From Meiothermus sp. (lineage in GTDB: Bacteria; Deinococcota; Deinococci; Deinococcales; Thermaceae), in contig NZ_JANXCG010000056.1 of NCBI RefSeq assembly GCF_025060375.1, forward strand, positions 1-60,136: 60,136 nucleotides of DNA, read 5' to 3'. How positions within the stretch are numbered: position 1 is the first letter of the stretch; the number at the start of each line of letters is the position of its first letter. Under the pieces are notes generated by a model, which worked only from the letters and a program-made list of their open reading frames with translations, ran no database searches and was not told the origin of the DNA. A program made the translations under genes and the position numbers. Of this stretch, positions 18,164 through 26,138 are shown in pieces.

Positions 18164-18385
18164 ATGGTCGAGGGCGCCCTACTCCGGCTCCTCCTCTGGC
18201 CACTGCCAGGCCTGCTGGCCTTCCTGTCTGGGCGCGCTTTCTGGGCAAGGCGCACCCGGGTAGGCCTGGGGCTGCTCCTTGCCGCCCTACTGACCGCTAC
18301 GCTGAGCAAGCCCTTCTGGGTGGGTCTGGCGTCCCTCCTCGTCGGAGGGCTGCTCGGGCTAACCTCCCCCCGGAAGCACCGCTAG
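18164..18385 (+). CDS. Small two-helix membrane protein
   Basis: 73 aa, starting 3 bases after the preceding stop. Two or three hydrophobic segments (about 7-24, 32-45, 50-66) are separated by Arg-rich turns (RAFWARRTRVG), and the tail is basic (TSPRKHR), an inside-positive topology. No family recognised. Position suggests co-transcription with the degenerate GGDEF/EAL gene. It could still be a chance frame in GC-rich DNA, though the hydrophobic pattern and the compact junction argue for a real gene. Confidence 0.5.
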   Translation: MVEGALLRLLLWPLPGLLAFLSGRAFWARRTRVGLGLLLAALLTATLSKPFWVGLASLLVGGLLGLTSPRKHR

Positions 18386-18387
18386 GT

Positions 18388-18987
18388 CTACTTCCTCCCA
18401 AAGTCGGCGGGGTTCTCCCCCCAGCGCTCGGTCTGCCACTTGAGGATGGGGTTGGTGTAGGCGTTGGCGTGGAGCCAGGCCTCTGCCTCCGCAATCCGCT
18501 CAAAAAGCTCGGCGCTGGCCGGGGTTCGGGCCAAGCCGGTACGGGCCTTTTTCTCCTGGACCCAGCGGATGGCGTTCAGGGAGTCGGTGTAGATGGGCCA
18601 GTTCCAGCCCCTCTCCTTGCAAAGCCTTAGGGCCTCCACAATGGCCAGAAACTCCCCCACGTTGTTGGTTCCGCGAGCAAGCCGCTGGCGGAAGAGCTCC
18701 CGACCGGTTGCGGTCTCCACGCCGCGGTACTCCAGCACCCCGGGGTTGCCGCTGCAGGCCGCGTCCACCGCCAAGCTCGGAACGATGGGGGAAGGCCCCC
18801 CGAACGCCCCCTCTCCGGAGCTCCGGTGGCCCTCCAAACCCCTAGAAAAGGCCCTCTGGGCCTCACCCAGGCTGCCGAAGGCCTTATACCGGGCTCCGGA
18901 GAAGCCCTTGACCTGGGCCTCTGCCTCAGCCCAGGAGTCAAACACACCGGTTTGGCGCCCTTTCCACACCACATAGTAGCGACCCAT
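18388..18987 (-). CDS. rnhA: Ribonuclease H with hybrid-binding domain
   Basis: 199 aa type-1 RNase H that removes RNA from RNA/DNA hybrids. The N-terminal 45 residues (YYVVWKGRQTGVFDSWAEAE) are the caulimovirus/RNase H1 hybrid-binding domain. The catalytic DEDD set is visible as D75 (AVDAACSGNPG), E112 (NNVGEFLA), D135 (YTDSLNAI) and D195 near the C-terminus. It is like the Bacillus halodurans-type enzyme in length and layout. ATG 18987 is seven bases after a TACACT hexamer, suggesting a leaderless message. Confidence 0.9.
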   Translation of the reverse strand: MGRYYVVWKGRQTGVFDSWAEAEAQVKGFSGARYKAFGSLGEAQRAFSRGLEGHRSSGEGAFGGPSPIVPSLAVDAACSGNPGVLEYRGVETATGRELFRQRLARGTNNVGEFLAIVEALRLCKERGWNWPIYTDSLNAIRWVQEKKARTGLARTPASAELFERIAEAEAWLHANAYTNPILKWQTERWGENPADFGRK

Positions 18988-18994
18988 CGGGCTA

Positions 18995-19000
18995 AGTGTA
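18995..19000 (-). promoter_or_regulatory. Leaderless-type -10 of rnhA
   Basis: TACACT on the minus strand, seven bases before ATG 18987. No clear -35. Confidence 0.4.
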
Positions 19001-19018
19001 CCCTACTGTGCCCTTTAC

Positions 19019-19044
19019 GGGCGGCCGCTGCTGCACAGCCGCCC
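19019..19044 (-). terminator. Hairpin after msrA
   Basis: Perfect 7-bp stem GGGCGGC/GCCGCCC with a 12-base loop, 16 bases beyond the msrA stop on the minus strand. There is no T-tract, so its role as a terminator is uncertain. Confidence 0.35.
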
Positions 19045-19060
19045 TACACCGGCGAGCGGC

Positions 19061-19606
19061 CTACGGGCCGGGGTCTGAAAGCTCGGGGAATTTCTGGAAA
19101 AACCGGGCCAGCTTGGGCGCGATTACCAAAGCGCAGTAGGGCCTGTGGGGGTTGCGCCGGTAGTACCCCTGGTGGTATTCCTCAGCTGGGTAAAAAGCCT
19201 CAAAGGGAAGCAGCTCGGTCACCAGGGGCTTATCCCAAACCCGGGCCGCCTCGAGCCGCCGCATGACCTCCTGGGCCGCTTCCTTCTGGGCAGGGGAGTG
19301 GTACAGGATGATAGAGCGGTACTGGGGGCCCACATCGTGGCCCTGCCGGTCCTTGCTGGTAGGGTCGTGGATGGCGAAAAAGACCTCTAAAATTTCGCGA
19401 AAGCTGACCTCGCTGGGATCAAAGGTAAGCTGCACCACCTCGGCGTGGCCGGTCTGCTGGCTGCAAACCTGCTCGTAGGTGGGGTTGGGCAGATGCCCCC
19501 CGGCATAGCCTGAGACCACCCGGCGTACCCCCTTCACCCGCTCAAACACCGCTTCCAGGCACCAGAAGCACCCGCCCCCTAGGGTGGCCACTTCCAACTC
19601 AGCCAT
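19061..19606 (-). CDS. msrA: Peptide methionine sulfoxide reductase A
   Basis: 181 aa repair enzyme that reduces the S epimer of methionine sulfoxide in proteins. The catalytic motif GGCFWC has the nucleophile C13. The substrate-pocket blocks [12 protein letters not shown] and [10 protein letters not shown] are intact. The resolving Cys of some MsrA enzymes near the C-terminus is absent, so recycling probably uses C16 or an external thiol. It starts 12 bases after the PaaX-like gene, preceded by a G-rich site, and appears to be in one operon with it. Confidence 0.93.
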   Translation of the reverse strand: MAELEVATLGGGCFWCLEAVFERVKGVRRVVSGYAGGHLPNPTYEQVCSQQTGHAEVVQLTFDPSEVSFREILEVFFAIHDPTSKDRQGHDVGPQYRSIILYHSPAQKEAAQEVMRRLEAARVWDKPLVTELLPFEAFYPAEEYHQGYYRRNPHRPYCALVIAPKLARFFQKFPELSDPGP

Positions 19607-19618
19607 TCCCCATCCCCC

Positions 19619-20398
19619 TCAGTCCGCCGCCACAACGCGGACCGGAAAAAGCGGGCGGGCCTGCTGGGCCAACTGCCCCCTTAGCTCCAAAAACCGCTCC
19701 TTGGCCTGCTGCCCCAAGAACCCCGGTGGGGTAAGTTCGGGTGGCAAGCCCGGGTCAAGAAAGAGGTTCTTGCGGGCCTGATGAATCAAGTGGGTCAGCC
19801 GGGCAAAGGCCTCCTCGGGGGTTTTGGGTCGTGCCAGAGGCTGGGCCAAAAAGGCCTGGTAGCGGGCCTGAGCCTCCCTTAGGTTGAAGGCCTTCTCCAC
19901 CAGCCCAGCGGAAGGGGTGGCGGAGAAGCGCTCAGCTTGGAAGAGCTCCACATAGTTCTGAAGACCGTAGAAGCCCACCAGGTCGCGGGCCGCCTCGAGC
20001 GAGGCGTTGGGGCTTATCCAAACCCCTGGGGCCGGGGTACCGAAACCCAGGAGAATCAGCTCGTTGCGGAAGCGGTCGCGCACGGTGCGCTTGGCCTCGG
20101 GGACCGCGTAGACCAGAATGCGCCAGCGGCCGTCCCAAGGCCCCCCATAGCCATACAACCGCTCCCTCACCCGCTCCACCTGCCAGGCCACCCGGGGCGA
20201 GAGCCGGTAGTAGGCGCGCCGGCCCTCCTTTTCAGGAATGATCCACCCCCGCTTCACGCTGCGGGATACTGCCGCCCGCACGGCAGGCTCACTAAACCTC
20301 AGCAGTTGCATCCAGCGAATCAGGTCGCCCACCCAGGCCCGGTTTTCCGGGTAGAGGTACTCCATGTAAAGGGTGAACAGGTACGACCGTGCCCGCAT
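19619..20398 (-). CDS. PaaX-like transcriptional regulator
   Basis: 259 aa. The N-terminal winged helix (residues 1-75, ending AVRAAVSRSVKRGWI) and the following PaaX central domain (GPWDGRWRILVYAVPE...RFRNELILLGFG) match the PaaX family, whose archetype represses phenylacetate catabolism in response to phenylacetyl-CoA. No phenylacetate genes are near, so the effector and targets here are unknown. ATG 20398 is chosen because TAGACT lies seven bases before it; a longer frame to 20518 would overlap the neighbouring BY-kinase gene. Confidence 0.75.
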   Translation of the reverse strand: MRARSYLFTLYMEYLYPENRAWVGDLIRWMQLLRFSEPAVRAAVSRSVKRGWIIPEKEGRRAYYRLSPRVAWQVERVRERLYGYGGPWDGRWRILVYAVPEAKRTVRDRFRNELILLGFGTPAPGVWISPNASLEAARDLVGFYGLQNYVELFQAERFSATPSAGLVEKAFNLREAQARYQAFLAQPLARPKTPEEAFARLTHLIHQARKNLFLDPGLPPELTPPGFLGQQAKERFLELRGQLAQQARPLFPVRVVAAD

Positions 20399-20405
20399 CG
20401 GGCCC

Positions 20406-20411
20406 AGTCTA
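20406..20411 (-). promoter_or_regulatory. Leaderless-type -10 of PaaX-like gene
   Basis: TAGACT within GGGTTAGACTGGG, seven bases before ATG 20398. The same 13-mer occurs before mnmA. Confidence 0.45.
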
Positions 20412-20466
20412 ACCCCAAGAGCCCCACCTTGCCAGACAGGCATGAGCCCCCTAAGCGAGAGGGGCT

Positions 20467-22020
20467 TCACCACTGCGTGCGCAGGGGGTCCTGCTCCTGG
20501 CTGTTCGGGCGGCGCCAAGACCCCTCATAACGCTCCAAGTACCCTCTGGAGGTGGCCAAAATCCCCTCTCCCGGCCGCAGCTGGTTGACCACCAGGCCCA
20601 ACACCTGGGCCCCAATTCGGGTGAGGTTATCCACCGCAACCTTCAGGCTGCGCCGCCCGGTGAGGCCTACGCTGACCACCACCAGCACCCCCGAAACCTG
20701 GGGAGCCACCACCAGGGTATCGGTCACCGCGAGCACCGGCGGGGTATCTATGATGATGGCCTCCCACTCCCCTGCCTCGCGCAAACGGCGCAGGAAAGGG
20801 CGGAGCTGCTGGGAGAGGAGCCCCGAGGGGTCGTCCACGCTCTGCAAGCAGGGCAGCAGGGAAAGCCCCCGCTCTACCTGATGGGCAGCAACCCCAAAAA
20901 GCGGATCCCGCAGCACCGAAATCACATCCGGTCCACTTTTGATACCGAACTCCGTGTGCAAAACGGGGCGATGCAGGTCCAGGTCAATGAGTAAGGTGGG
21001 CTTCCCGGTACGGGCGTAGGCCCGGGCCAAGGCGATGGCCACACTGCTCTTGCCGTCCTTAGCCTCCGGGCTGGTCACCGCCACAATCTTAGGCCCCTCC
21101 TCGCTCATCAGCCCGCGATTGACGTAGGTGCGCAGGTAGCTGGCCGCCTCTTTGGGCAGATTGCGGTCTGGGCCCAAAAGCCGGGGGAACTCCCCCAAGA
21201 CCTGCAACCCGGTGAGCTCCATGGCCTCCTCGCTGCTGCGCACCGTGCGCACCAGGGCCTCCCGCAGGACGAAGAACAAAACCCCCAGGGCCAGGGTCAG
21301 CATCCCCGCCAGCAGCGCGTTGAGCAATGGACGGGGCGCCACCGGCCGAAGGGGAACCTCGGCCAGGTCCAGCAGGCTGAGCTGGCCGGTGGCCCCCTGC
21401 TCCAAGGCCCGCACCAGGTCCAAATCGCGCAGAAGACTCCCCTGCAAGCTGCGCAAGCCCTCCCGGCGCTCAGGCGAGCTGGCGCTTCGCTCCAGATCGG
21501 CCTGCACGGTGCGGAGCTGGGCCTCGAGCGAAACCCGGTACCGGCTAAAGCTGCCCCGCACCCGCTGGTCATCCCAACGGCGCAGAGCATCGGCCCACTC
21601 GTTGGCCAGCCGGGCGGCTCGAGCCGGGTCGTTGTCCCTAACGCTCAGGATAATGACGCTCGACTGCCGCCCGTCCACGGTACGCACCCGCAGCCGGCGG
21701 CGAAATTGCTCGAGGGTCTCCTGACCCTGAGAACCGCCTAGGGTTTCCTTGAGGACCTGGCTGCTCAAGGCCGCCTCACGGTAGGCCTGGCTGTCCAAGG
21801 GGCTAGCGACGGGCAGGCTGTTGAGACCGCTGGAAAAGGCAGTGGGCTGGGCTGCCAAAAGCCGGGCGGTAGCCTGGTAGACCGGGGTCTGCAAACGGGA
21901 GAAAAAGTAGACCCCAAACGTAGCCCCCCCGCAGAGCAAAAGCAGGAGCCATCTATGCCGCCAAAGCCGTTTGGCAAGCTCGGCAAAGTCCACCCTGATC
22001 AGGCCCGGAAGCTCCCTCAT
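20467..22020 (-). CDS. Wzz/BY-kinase polysaccharide co-polymerase
   Basis: 517 aa fusion of a Wzz chain-length domain with a bacterial tyrosine kinase. Membrane helices at about 24-40 and 232-252 flank the periplasmic Wzz domain. The cytoplasmic kinase has Walker A (SPEAKDGKSS, K324), Walker A' (LLIDLDLHRP, from 343) and Walker B (AIIIDTPP, 421-428). The usual C-terminal Tyr cluster is reduced to Y494 and Y498. It should control export or length of an extracellular polysaccharide, but no glycosyltransferase, flippase or polymerase gene adjoins it. ATG 22020 follows a TACAAT -10 by nine bases. Confidence 0.87.
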   Translation of the reverse strand: MRELPGLIRVDFAELAKRLWRHRWLLLLLCGGATFGVYFFSRLQTPVYQATARLLAAQPTAFSSGLNSLPVASPLDSQAYREAALSSQVLKETLGGSQGQETLEQFRRRLRVRTVDGRQSSVIILSVRDNDPARAARLANEWADALRRWDDQRVRGSFSRYRVSLEAQLRTVQADLERSASSPERREGLRSLQGSLLRDLDLVRALEQGATGQLSLLDLAEVPLRPVAPRPLLNALLAGMLTLALGVLFFVLREALVRTVRSSEEAMELTGLQVLGEFPRLLGPDRNLPKEAASYLRTYVNRGLMSEEGPKIVAVTSPEAKDGKSSVAIALARAYARTGKPTLLIDLDLHRPVLHTEFGIKSGPDVISVLRDPLFGVAAHQVERGLSLLPCLQSVDDPSGLLSQQLRPFLRRLREAGEWEAIIIDTPPVLAVTDTLVVAPQVSGVLVVVSVGLTGRRSLKVAVDNLTRIGAQVLGLVVNQLRPGEGILATSRGYLERYEGSWRRPNSQEQDPLRTQW

Positions 22021-22029
22021 CTGGAGCGG

Positions 22030-22040
22030 ATTGTACTACG
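22030..22040 (-). promoter_or_regulatory. Promoter of BY-kinase gene
   Basis: CGTAGTACAAT with -10 TACAAT (22030-22035), nine bases before ATG 22020. It is identical over 11 bases to the minus-strand promoter at 15148-15158. No good -35 was seen; a T8 tract lies just upstream of the -10. Confidence 0.5.
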
Positions 22041-22145
22041 AAAAAAAACTCCCAACCCCATCGCAAAAATGGGCATTACCCTCGGATTTACGCAACATAT
22101 CCGCCCCAAAGGCCACGGGCCCAGGGGCGGCGATGGGGGTTCACC

Positions 22146-22172
22146 TTGGCTTAACGCTGCGCGTTGCGCCAA
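22146..22172 (-). terminator. Hairpin after malate synthase
   Basis: Two perfect 5-bp stems, TTGGC/GCCAA and AACGC/GCGTT, separated by a 2x2 internal loop and closed by a 3-base loop. It begins three bases after the aceB stop. It lacks a U-tract, so it is probably a 3'-end stabilising or Rho-linked structure. Confidence 0.5.
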
Positions 22173-22174
22173 CC

Positions 22175-23752
22175 TCAAGGCCGCAGGCGCTCGTAGGCGG
22201 GCAGGGTGAGGAACTCCTTGAACTCAGGCTGCAAGACCAGCTCATCCAAAAGCTCGGCCGCGGCCTCCAGGTTCCTCAAACCCTGCAGCTTGGCCATCTC
22301 CTCCTGCTTGAGCTGCCGGTAAAGCTCTGGGGTAAAGGGCCGCCCGTCGTCCAGCTTTGCCCCCTTACGAAGCCACTGCCAGAGCTGGGAGCGGGATATC
22401 TCGGCGGTGGCTGCGTCCTCCATCAGGTTGAAGATCGCCACCGCTCCGCTTCCCCCAAGCCAGGCCGCGATGTACTGTAGGCCCACGCTGATGTTGTTGC
22501 GCACCCCAGCCTCGGTGATCTTGCCGCCCGGAACCTCAAAATTGAGCAGATCCTGGGGCTGCACCTTCGCGTCCACATCCTCCCGCAAACGATCCTTTTG
22601 GTGAGGCTTCTCCCCCAACACCCGGTCAAAGACCGCCATGGCCACCGGCACCAGGTCGGGATGGGCCACCCAGGTGCCATCAAAGCCGTCGCCTGCTTCC
22701 CGCTCCTTGTCCTTGGTGACCTGCTCGATGGCCCGGGCGTTGACCTCGGGGTCCTTTCGGCTTGGGATAAAAGCCGACATCCCCCCAATCGCGTGGGCAC
22801 CGCGTTTGTGACAGGTGCGCACCAAAAGCTCGGTGTAGGCCCGCATGAAGGGTACGGTCATGGTGACCTGGGCCCGGTCGGGGAAGAGCACCTCATGGGT
22901 AGCGAACTTCTTAATGCAGCTAAAGATATAGTCCCAGCGACCCGCATTGAGGCCCGCGGCGTGTTCGCGCAGCTCGTAGAGGATTTCCTCCATCTCAAAG
23001 GCCGCCAGGATGGTCTCAATAAGCACCGTGGCCCGGATCGTGCCCCGAGGGATTCCCAAGTAGTCCTGGGCGAAGTTGAAGACCTCGTTCCAGAGGCGGG
23101 CCTCGAGGTGGCTCTCGAGCTTGGGCAGGTAGAAATAAGGCCCACTACCCCGCTTCAGCAGCTCGTGGGCGTTGTGGAAGAAATACAGACCAAAGTCAAA
23201 TAGGCTGGCCGATATGGGCTCCCCGTCTATCAGAAGGTGACGTTCCAAAAGGTGCCAGCCCCTGGGGCGCACCACCAGGGTGGCCGTCCTCTCGGCCAGC
23301 CGGTACTCCTTCTCTGGGGTGCTTAGGCTAATCGTGCGGCGCACCGCATCCATCAGGTTCTGCTGGCCTTGTACCACGTTTTCCCAGGTGGGCGAGAGGG
23401 CATCCTCGCAGTCGGCCATGAAGACCTTGGCCCCCGAATTGAGGGCGTTGATCATCATCTTGCGCTCGGTGGGACCGGTAATCTCCACCCTGCGGTCGGT
23501 GAGGTCGGGGGGAGCAGGCGCAACCTTCCAGTCCCCCTCCCGGATAAAGCGGGTGTGCTCCAGAAAAGCTGGCTTCTCACCAGCAGCTATGCGCTGGGCC
23601 ACCTCTGCGCGGCGCTGGAGCAGACCCTTCCTAAACGCGCCAAACTCTCGCTGCAGGCCCGCCAAAAAGGCCAGCGCCTCCGGAGTCAGCACCGTTTCAG
23701 AGGCGGGCAACCTGGGGCCTAGTATCTCCACACCACGGGGCATCTCGCTCAT
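22175..23752 (-). CDS. aceB: Malate synthase A
   Basis: 525 aa enzyme of the glyoxylate shunt condensing acetyl-CoA with glyoxylate to malate. Recognisable by the [17 protein letters not shown] block, the metal-site Asp/Glu in [14 protein letters not shown], the catalytic Arg in [11 protein letters not shown], and the family signature in [21 protein letters not shown] 23752 has AAGGGAGAGG four bases before it; a longer frame to 23785 would run into the promoter. Isocitrate lyase is not in the window. It is divergent from an IclR regulator that almost certainly controls it. Confidence 0.95.
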   Translation of the reverse strand: MSEMPRGVEILGPRLPASETVLTPEALAFLAGLQREFGAFRKGLLQRRAEVAQRIAAGEKPAFLEHTRFIREGDWKVAPAPPDLTDRRVEITGPTERKMMINALNSGAKVFMADCEDALSPTWENVVQGQQNLMDAVRRTISLSTPEKEYRLAERTATLVVRPRGWHLLERHLLIDGEPISASLFDFGLYFFHNAHELLKRGSGPYFYLPKLESHLEARLWNEVFNFAQDYLGIPRGTIRATVLIETILAAFEMEEILYELREHAAGLNAGRWDYIFSCIKKFATHEVLFPDRAQVTMTVPFMRAYTELLVRTCHKRGAHAIGGMSAFIPSRKDPEVNARAIEQVTKDKEREAGDGFDGTWVAHPDLVPVAMAVFDRVLGEKPHQKDRLREDVDAKVQPQDLLNFEVPGGKITEAGVRNNISVGLQYIAAWLGGSGAVAIFNLMEDAATAEISRSQLWQWLRKGAKLDDGRPFTPELYRQLKQEEMAKLQGLRNLEAAAELLDELVLQPEFKEFLTLPAYERLRP

Positions 23753-23784
23753 AAGCCTCTCCCTTTCGCCATCTTCGCCGTCCA

Positions 23785-23814
23785 AGCCTAGCGCCCACCC
23801 ACAATATTTGTCAA
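23785..23814 (-). promoter_or_regulatory. aceB promoter
   Basis: Minus strand: consensus -35 TTGACA (23809-23814), 18-bp spacer, -10 TAGGCT (23785-23790). Start near 23778, leaving a 26-base leader with a Shine-Dalgarno. The -35 overlaps the left arm of the operator palindrome. Confidence 0.7.
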
Positions 23815-23841
23815 TAGATGACGCTTTTTTGCATCTATTGA
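23811..23841. promoter_or_regulatory. IclR-type operator palindrome
   Basis: Perfect 10-bp arms TCAATAGATG (23811-23820) and CATCTATTGA (23832-23841) with an 11-bp spacer, so the arm centres are 21 bp or two helical turns apart. Each arm overlaps the -35 of one divergent promoter, so a repressor bound here would block both aceB and its own gene. Confidence 0.8.
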
Positions 23842-23866
23842 AAAACTCCAGCGCCTGGCGTAGCCT
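23838..23866 (+). promoter_or_regulatory. iclR-family gene promoter
   Basis: -35 TTGAAA (23838-23843), 17-bp spacer, -10 TAGCCT (23861-23866), then eight bases to ATG 23875: a leaderless arrangement. The -35 overlaps the right operator arm. Confidence 0.65.
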
Positions 23867-23874
23867 GCTAAGGT

Positions 23875-24687
23875 ATGGAGGCCAAACGCCGCCCTGGACG
23901 CAACCGAAAGGCCGAGGTGGGGGAGGTGAGGACGCTCGAGCGCGGCCTGCACCTCCTGGAGGTGCTCTCCGAAGCCGAAACCCTATCCCTCTCCGAGCTG
24001 GCCCGAAGAACCGAACTCTCGCCCAGCACCGCCTACCGGCTCCTAGAGACCCTGCGCCGGCGGGGCTTTGTGGACTGGGACGAGGGCAAAGGACTCTGGA
24101 AGGTGGGCCTGCGGGCCTACCAGGTGGGTTCAGCCTTTCTAACCCGTGGGGGCCTCATCGAGGCCGCGATGCCGGAGATGGAAAAGCTGGTGGACGAACT
24201 CAACGAGACCGTCAATCTGGCCGTCTTAGACGGAAACGAGGTGATCTACATTGCCCAAGTGGAGGGCCGACAGCTCATTCGCATGTTCACCCGAATAGGA
24301 GCCCGGGCCCCCATCTACTGCACCGGCGTGGGCAAAGCCCTGCTCATGGAACACTCCGAGGCTGAGATACGCCGAATCGTGGGGGCTGGCCCTTTCAAGC
24401 CCTACACCGCCAAGACCATCACCACCCTAGAAGGCTTCCTGGAAACGATGAGGGAAGCCCGACAGAAGCGCTACGTGCTGGACGACGAGGAGCGGGAGGA
24501 CGGGGTGCGCTGCATTGCTGCCCCCATCCACGACAACCGGGGCAAGGTGGTGGCCTCCATGTCCCTTTCTGCTCCCACCACCCGTGTGCCCGATGAACGG
24601 CTACCCGCCCTAGGGGCCCGCATCCGCCAAGCTGCCGATGCGGTCTCCATCCGGCTGGGCTGGTCGCCTGCCTCCACCTCCGGCTAG
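23875..24687 (+). CDS. iclR: IclR family transcriptional regulator
   Basis: 270 aa. The N-terminal winged helix-turn-helix (about 18-75, [20 protein letters not shown]) is followed by the IclR effector domain (about 90-260). That domain has the usual [29 protein letters not shown] and [11 protein letters not shown] blocks. In this family small acids such as glyoxylate or pyruvate bind the C-terminal domain. Placed divergently from malate synthase across a perfect operator, it is inferred to repress the glyoxylate-shunt gene and itself. Confidence 0.88.
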   Translation: MEAKRRPGRNRKAEVGEVRTLERGLHLLEVLSEAETLSLSELARRTELSPSTAYRLLETLRRRGFVDWDEGKGLWKVGLRAYQVGSAFLTRGGLIEAAMPEMEKLVDELNETVNLAVLDGNEVIYIAQVEGRQLIRMFTRIGARAPIYCTGVGKALLMEHSEAEIRRIVGAGPFKPYTAKTITTLEGFLETMREARQKRYVLDDEEREDGVRCIAAPIHDNRGKVVASMSLSAPTTRVPDERLPALGARIRQAADAVSIRLGWSPASTSG

Positions 24688-24691
24688 GTCC

Positions 24692-25132
24692 CTAGCCCAG
24701 CCGCGCCTGCAGGTACTCGCGCTCCCCCGCCACAATTTGGCGGGCCAGCTCCACGTCCTTGGGGTACTCCTTGCCCCGGTTAATCAGGTACGTTTCATAG
24801 CGGCCAATCTCAAACCGCTCCACCACGTACCCCAGCGCCTTACCCAGGTCAAACTCCTTGCAGGAAAAAATGTCCACGCTGATAAAGCGTTGGGCCGGGA
24901 AGGTGTGGATGGCGATGTGGCTTTCCGCGATGATAACCACACCCGTAATCCCCTCGGCCTGCCCCAAAGCGGCTGGGTAACAGCGCACCACCGGGGGCAA
25001 CACTTTGGTCATCTCCATCTCCTCGGGCAGCCGGTCCAGGACCTCCCGGACCAGTTCGGGGTCGGCTAGCTTCTCTGCATTGGCATGGTAGCCGTCAATC
25101 ATCAGGTGCGGGCCAAAACCAAACAGTTCCAA
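24692..25132 (-). CDS. speD: S-adenosylmethionine decarboxylase proenzyme
   Basis: 146 aa proenzyme of the short prokaryotic class, which self-cleaves and decarboxylates S-adenosylmethionine for polyamine synthesis. Cleavage should occur between E70 and S71 (AESHIAIHTFP), turning the Ser into the pyruvoyl cofactor. H76 and C91 (FSCKEF) match the processing and catalytic residues. Translation starts at TTG 25132; GGGAGG (25141-25146) and GAGG serve as ribosome site. Thermophiles of this group make long and branched polyamines from its product. It is convergent with the IclR gene. Confidence 0.92.
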   Translation of the reverse strand: MELFGFGPHLMIDGYHANAEKLADPELVREVLDRLPEEMEMTKVLPPVVRCYPAALGQAEGITGVVIIAESHIAIHTFPAQRFISVDIFSCKEFDLGKALGYVVERFEIGRYETYLINRGKEYPKDVELARQIVAGEREYLQARLG

Positions 25133-25204
25133 CCTCGTAACCTCCCAAAAGCCGGCGGGGTTCCCCGCAGCTCTTGTCAGACGGCCACCCGGGCCTCTTG
25201 ACAG
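25133..25204 (-). promoter_or_regulatory. Structured speD leader, possible attenuator
   Basis: The 72-base leader folds into two adjacent hairpins. The first (25204-25174) has TGTCA/TGACA and GGCC/GGCC stems. The second (25171-25151) has a GC-rich stem GCTGCGGGG paired with CCCCGC-GGC and is followed at once by TTTT, like an intrinsic terminator. The Shine-Dalgarno GGGAGG lies directly after the TTTT. No known riboswitch class was recognised. Confidence 0.45.
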
Positions 25205-25210
25205 CCCCCC

Positions 25211-25239
25211 ATTATGGGGTAGGGGGGGGTGGGTGTCAA
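25211..25239 (-). promoter_or_regulatory. speD promoter
   Basis: Minus strand: -35 TTGACA (25234-25239), 17-bp spacer, -10 CATAAT (25211-25216). It is the closest match to the sigma-70 consensus in the window. Start predicted near 25204. Confidence 0.78.
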
Positions 25240-25360
25240 TCTCATGATCAAGCGCCTTACCTAACAGGAGAAAGCCTATCTGGATGGGGCCACTTCGGAA
25301 TAATTACACCATCCGGCGCTTTGTGGGCCTCTTTAGTTTCCCCCCATACCTCAGAACGAG

Positions 25361-25366
25361 TATAGT
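25361..25366 (+). promoter_or_regulatory. Leaderless-type -10 of sdh operon
   Basis: TATAGT, seven bases, ATG 25374. An AGGAGG abuts the ATG with no spacing, so it cannot work as a Shine-Dalgarno and the message is probably leaderless. No clear -35. Confidence 0.5.
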
Positions 25367-25373
25367 TAGGAGG

Positions 25374-26126
25374 ATGAGCACGAAACCTGTAACGGGCACA
25401 GAAAGTCGGCAGACAGAACGGCAGGACAACTGGTGGATTGAGCCCCTGTTCACTGTGCTGAGCCTGGGCTTGTTCGGAATTTACGCCCTCTGGGTAGCCT
25501 GGAACCGACAGCACTTTGAATATGGCCCCTACCTATCCCCCTTCTACTCCATACCTCTGCCCGGCGTTCACGCCAAGGACCTGGAGTGGCTCCCCATCTC
25601 TCCGGCTTTCCTGGTGCTCTGGATTCCCCTGGGTTTCCGGGCTACATGCTACTACTACCGCAAGGCCTACTACCGGGCCTTCTTCTGGGACCCCCCAGCC
25701 TGTGCAGTACCCGAGCTGCGCAGGGCGTACAGAGGGGAGCGAGCTTTCCCCTTTGTGCTCAACAACCTGCACCGCTACTTCTGGTACCTCTCAGTGCCGG
25801 TGGTGGCCTTCCTCTGGTACGACGCCATCCGGGCCTTCTTCTTTGAAGACGGCTTTGGCGTGGGCGTGGGCAGCCTAATTATGCTGGGGAATGTCATCCT
25901 GCTCTCCTACTACACCTTCTCCTGCCACGCCTGGCGGCACCTGGCAGGGGGTTGCCTCAACTGCTTCTCCAAGCACAAGACCCGCTACACCCTGTGGCAA
26001 CGCATCACCCGCATCAACGAAGGCCACGGGTTCTGGGCTGTCATCAGCATGCTCTCGGTATGGTTCACCGACGTTTACATCCGCCTGTGCTCGATGGGAA
26101 CCATCACCGATATCCGGCTGTTCTGA
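25374..26126 (+). CDS. sdhC: Succinate dehydrogenase membrane subunit, Sdh1 type
   Basis: 250 aa with about five membrane helices. The N-terminus (WWIEPLFTVLSLGLFGIYALW) and the PYLSPFYS block resemble the membrane subunit of mycobacterial Sdh1, and the gene order C-A-B is the same. It is unlike classical SdhC/SdhD pairs; one larger polypeptide replaces both. A Cys/His cluster, C174 and H175, H179, C184 and C187, lies at the end of a membrane helix. The mycobacterial Sdh1 structure was reported to hold a Rieske-type iron-sulphur cluster within its membrane domain; these residues are candidate ligands by inference. A longer frame to 25284 is unlikely given the promoter position. Confidence 0.8.
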   Translation: MSTKPVTGTESRQTERQDNWWIEPLFTVLSLGLFGIYALWVAWNRQHFEYGPYLSPFYSIPLPGVHAKDLEWLPISPAFLVLWIPLGFRATCYYYRKAYYRAFFWDPPACAVPELRRAYRGERAFPFVLNNLHRYFWYLSVPVVAFLWYDAIRAFFFEDGFGVGVGSLIMLGNVILLSYYTFSCHAWRHLAGGCLNCFSKHKTRYTLWQRITRINEGHGFWAVISMLSVWFTDVYIRLCSMGTITDIRLF

Positions 26127-26138
26127 GGGAGCCAAGCT

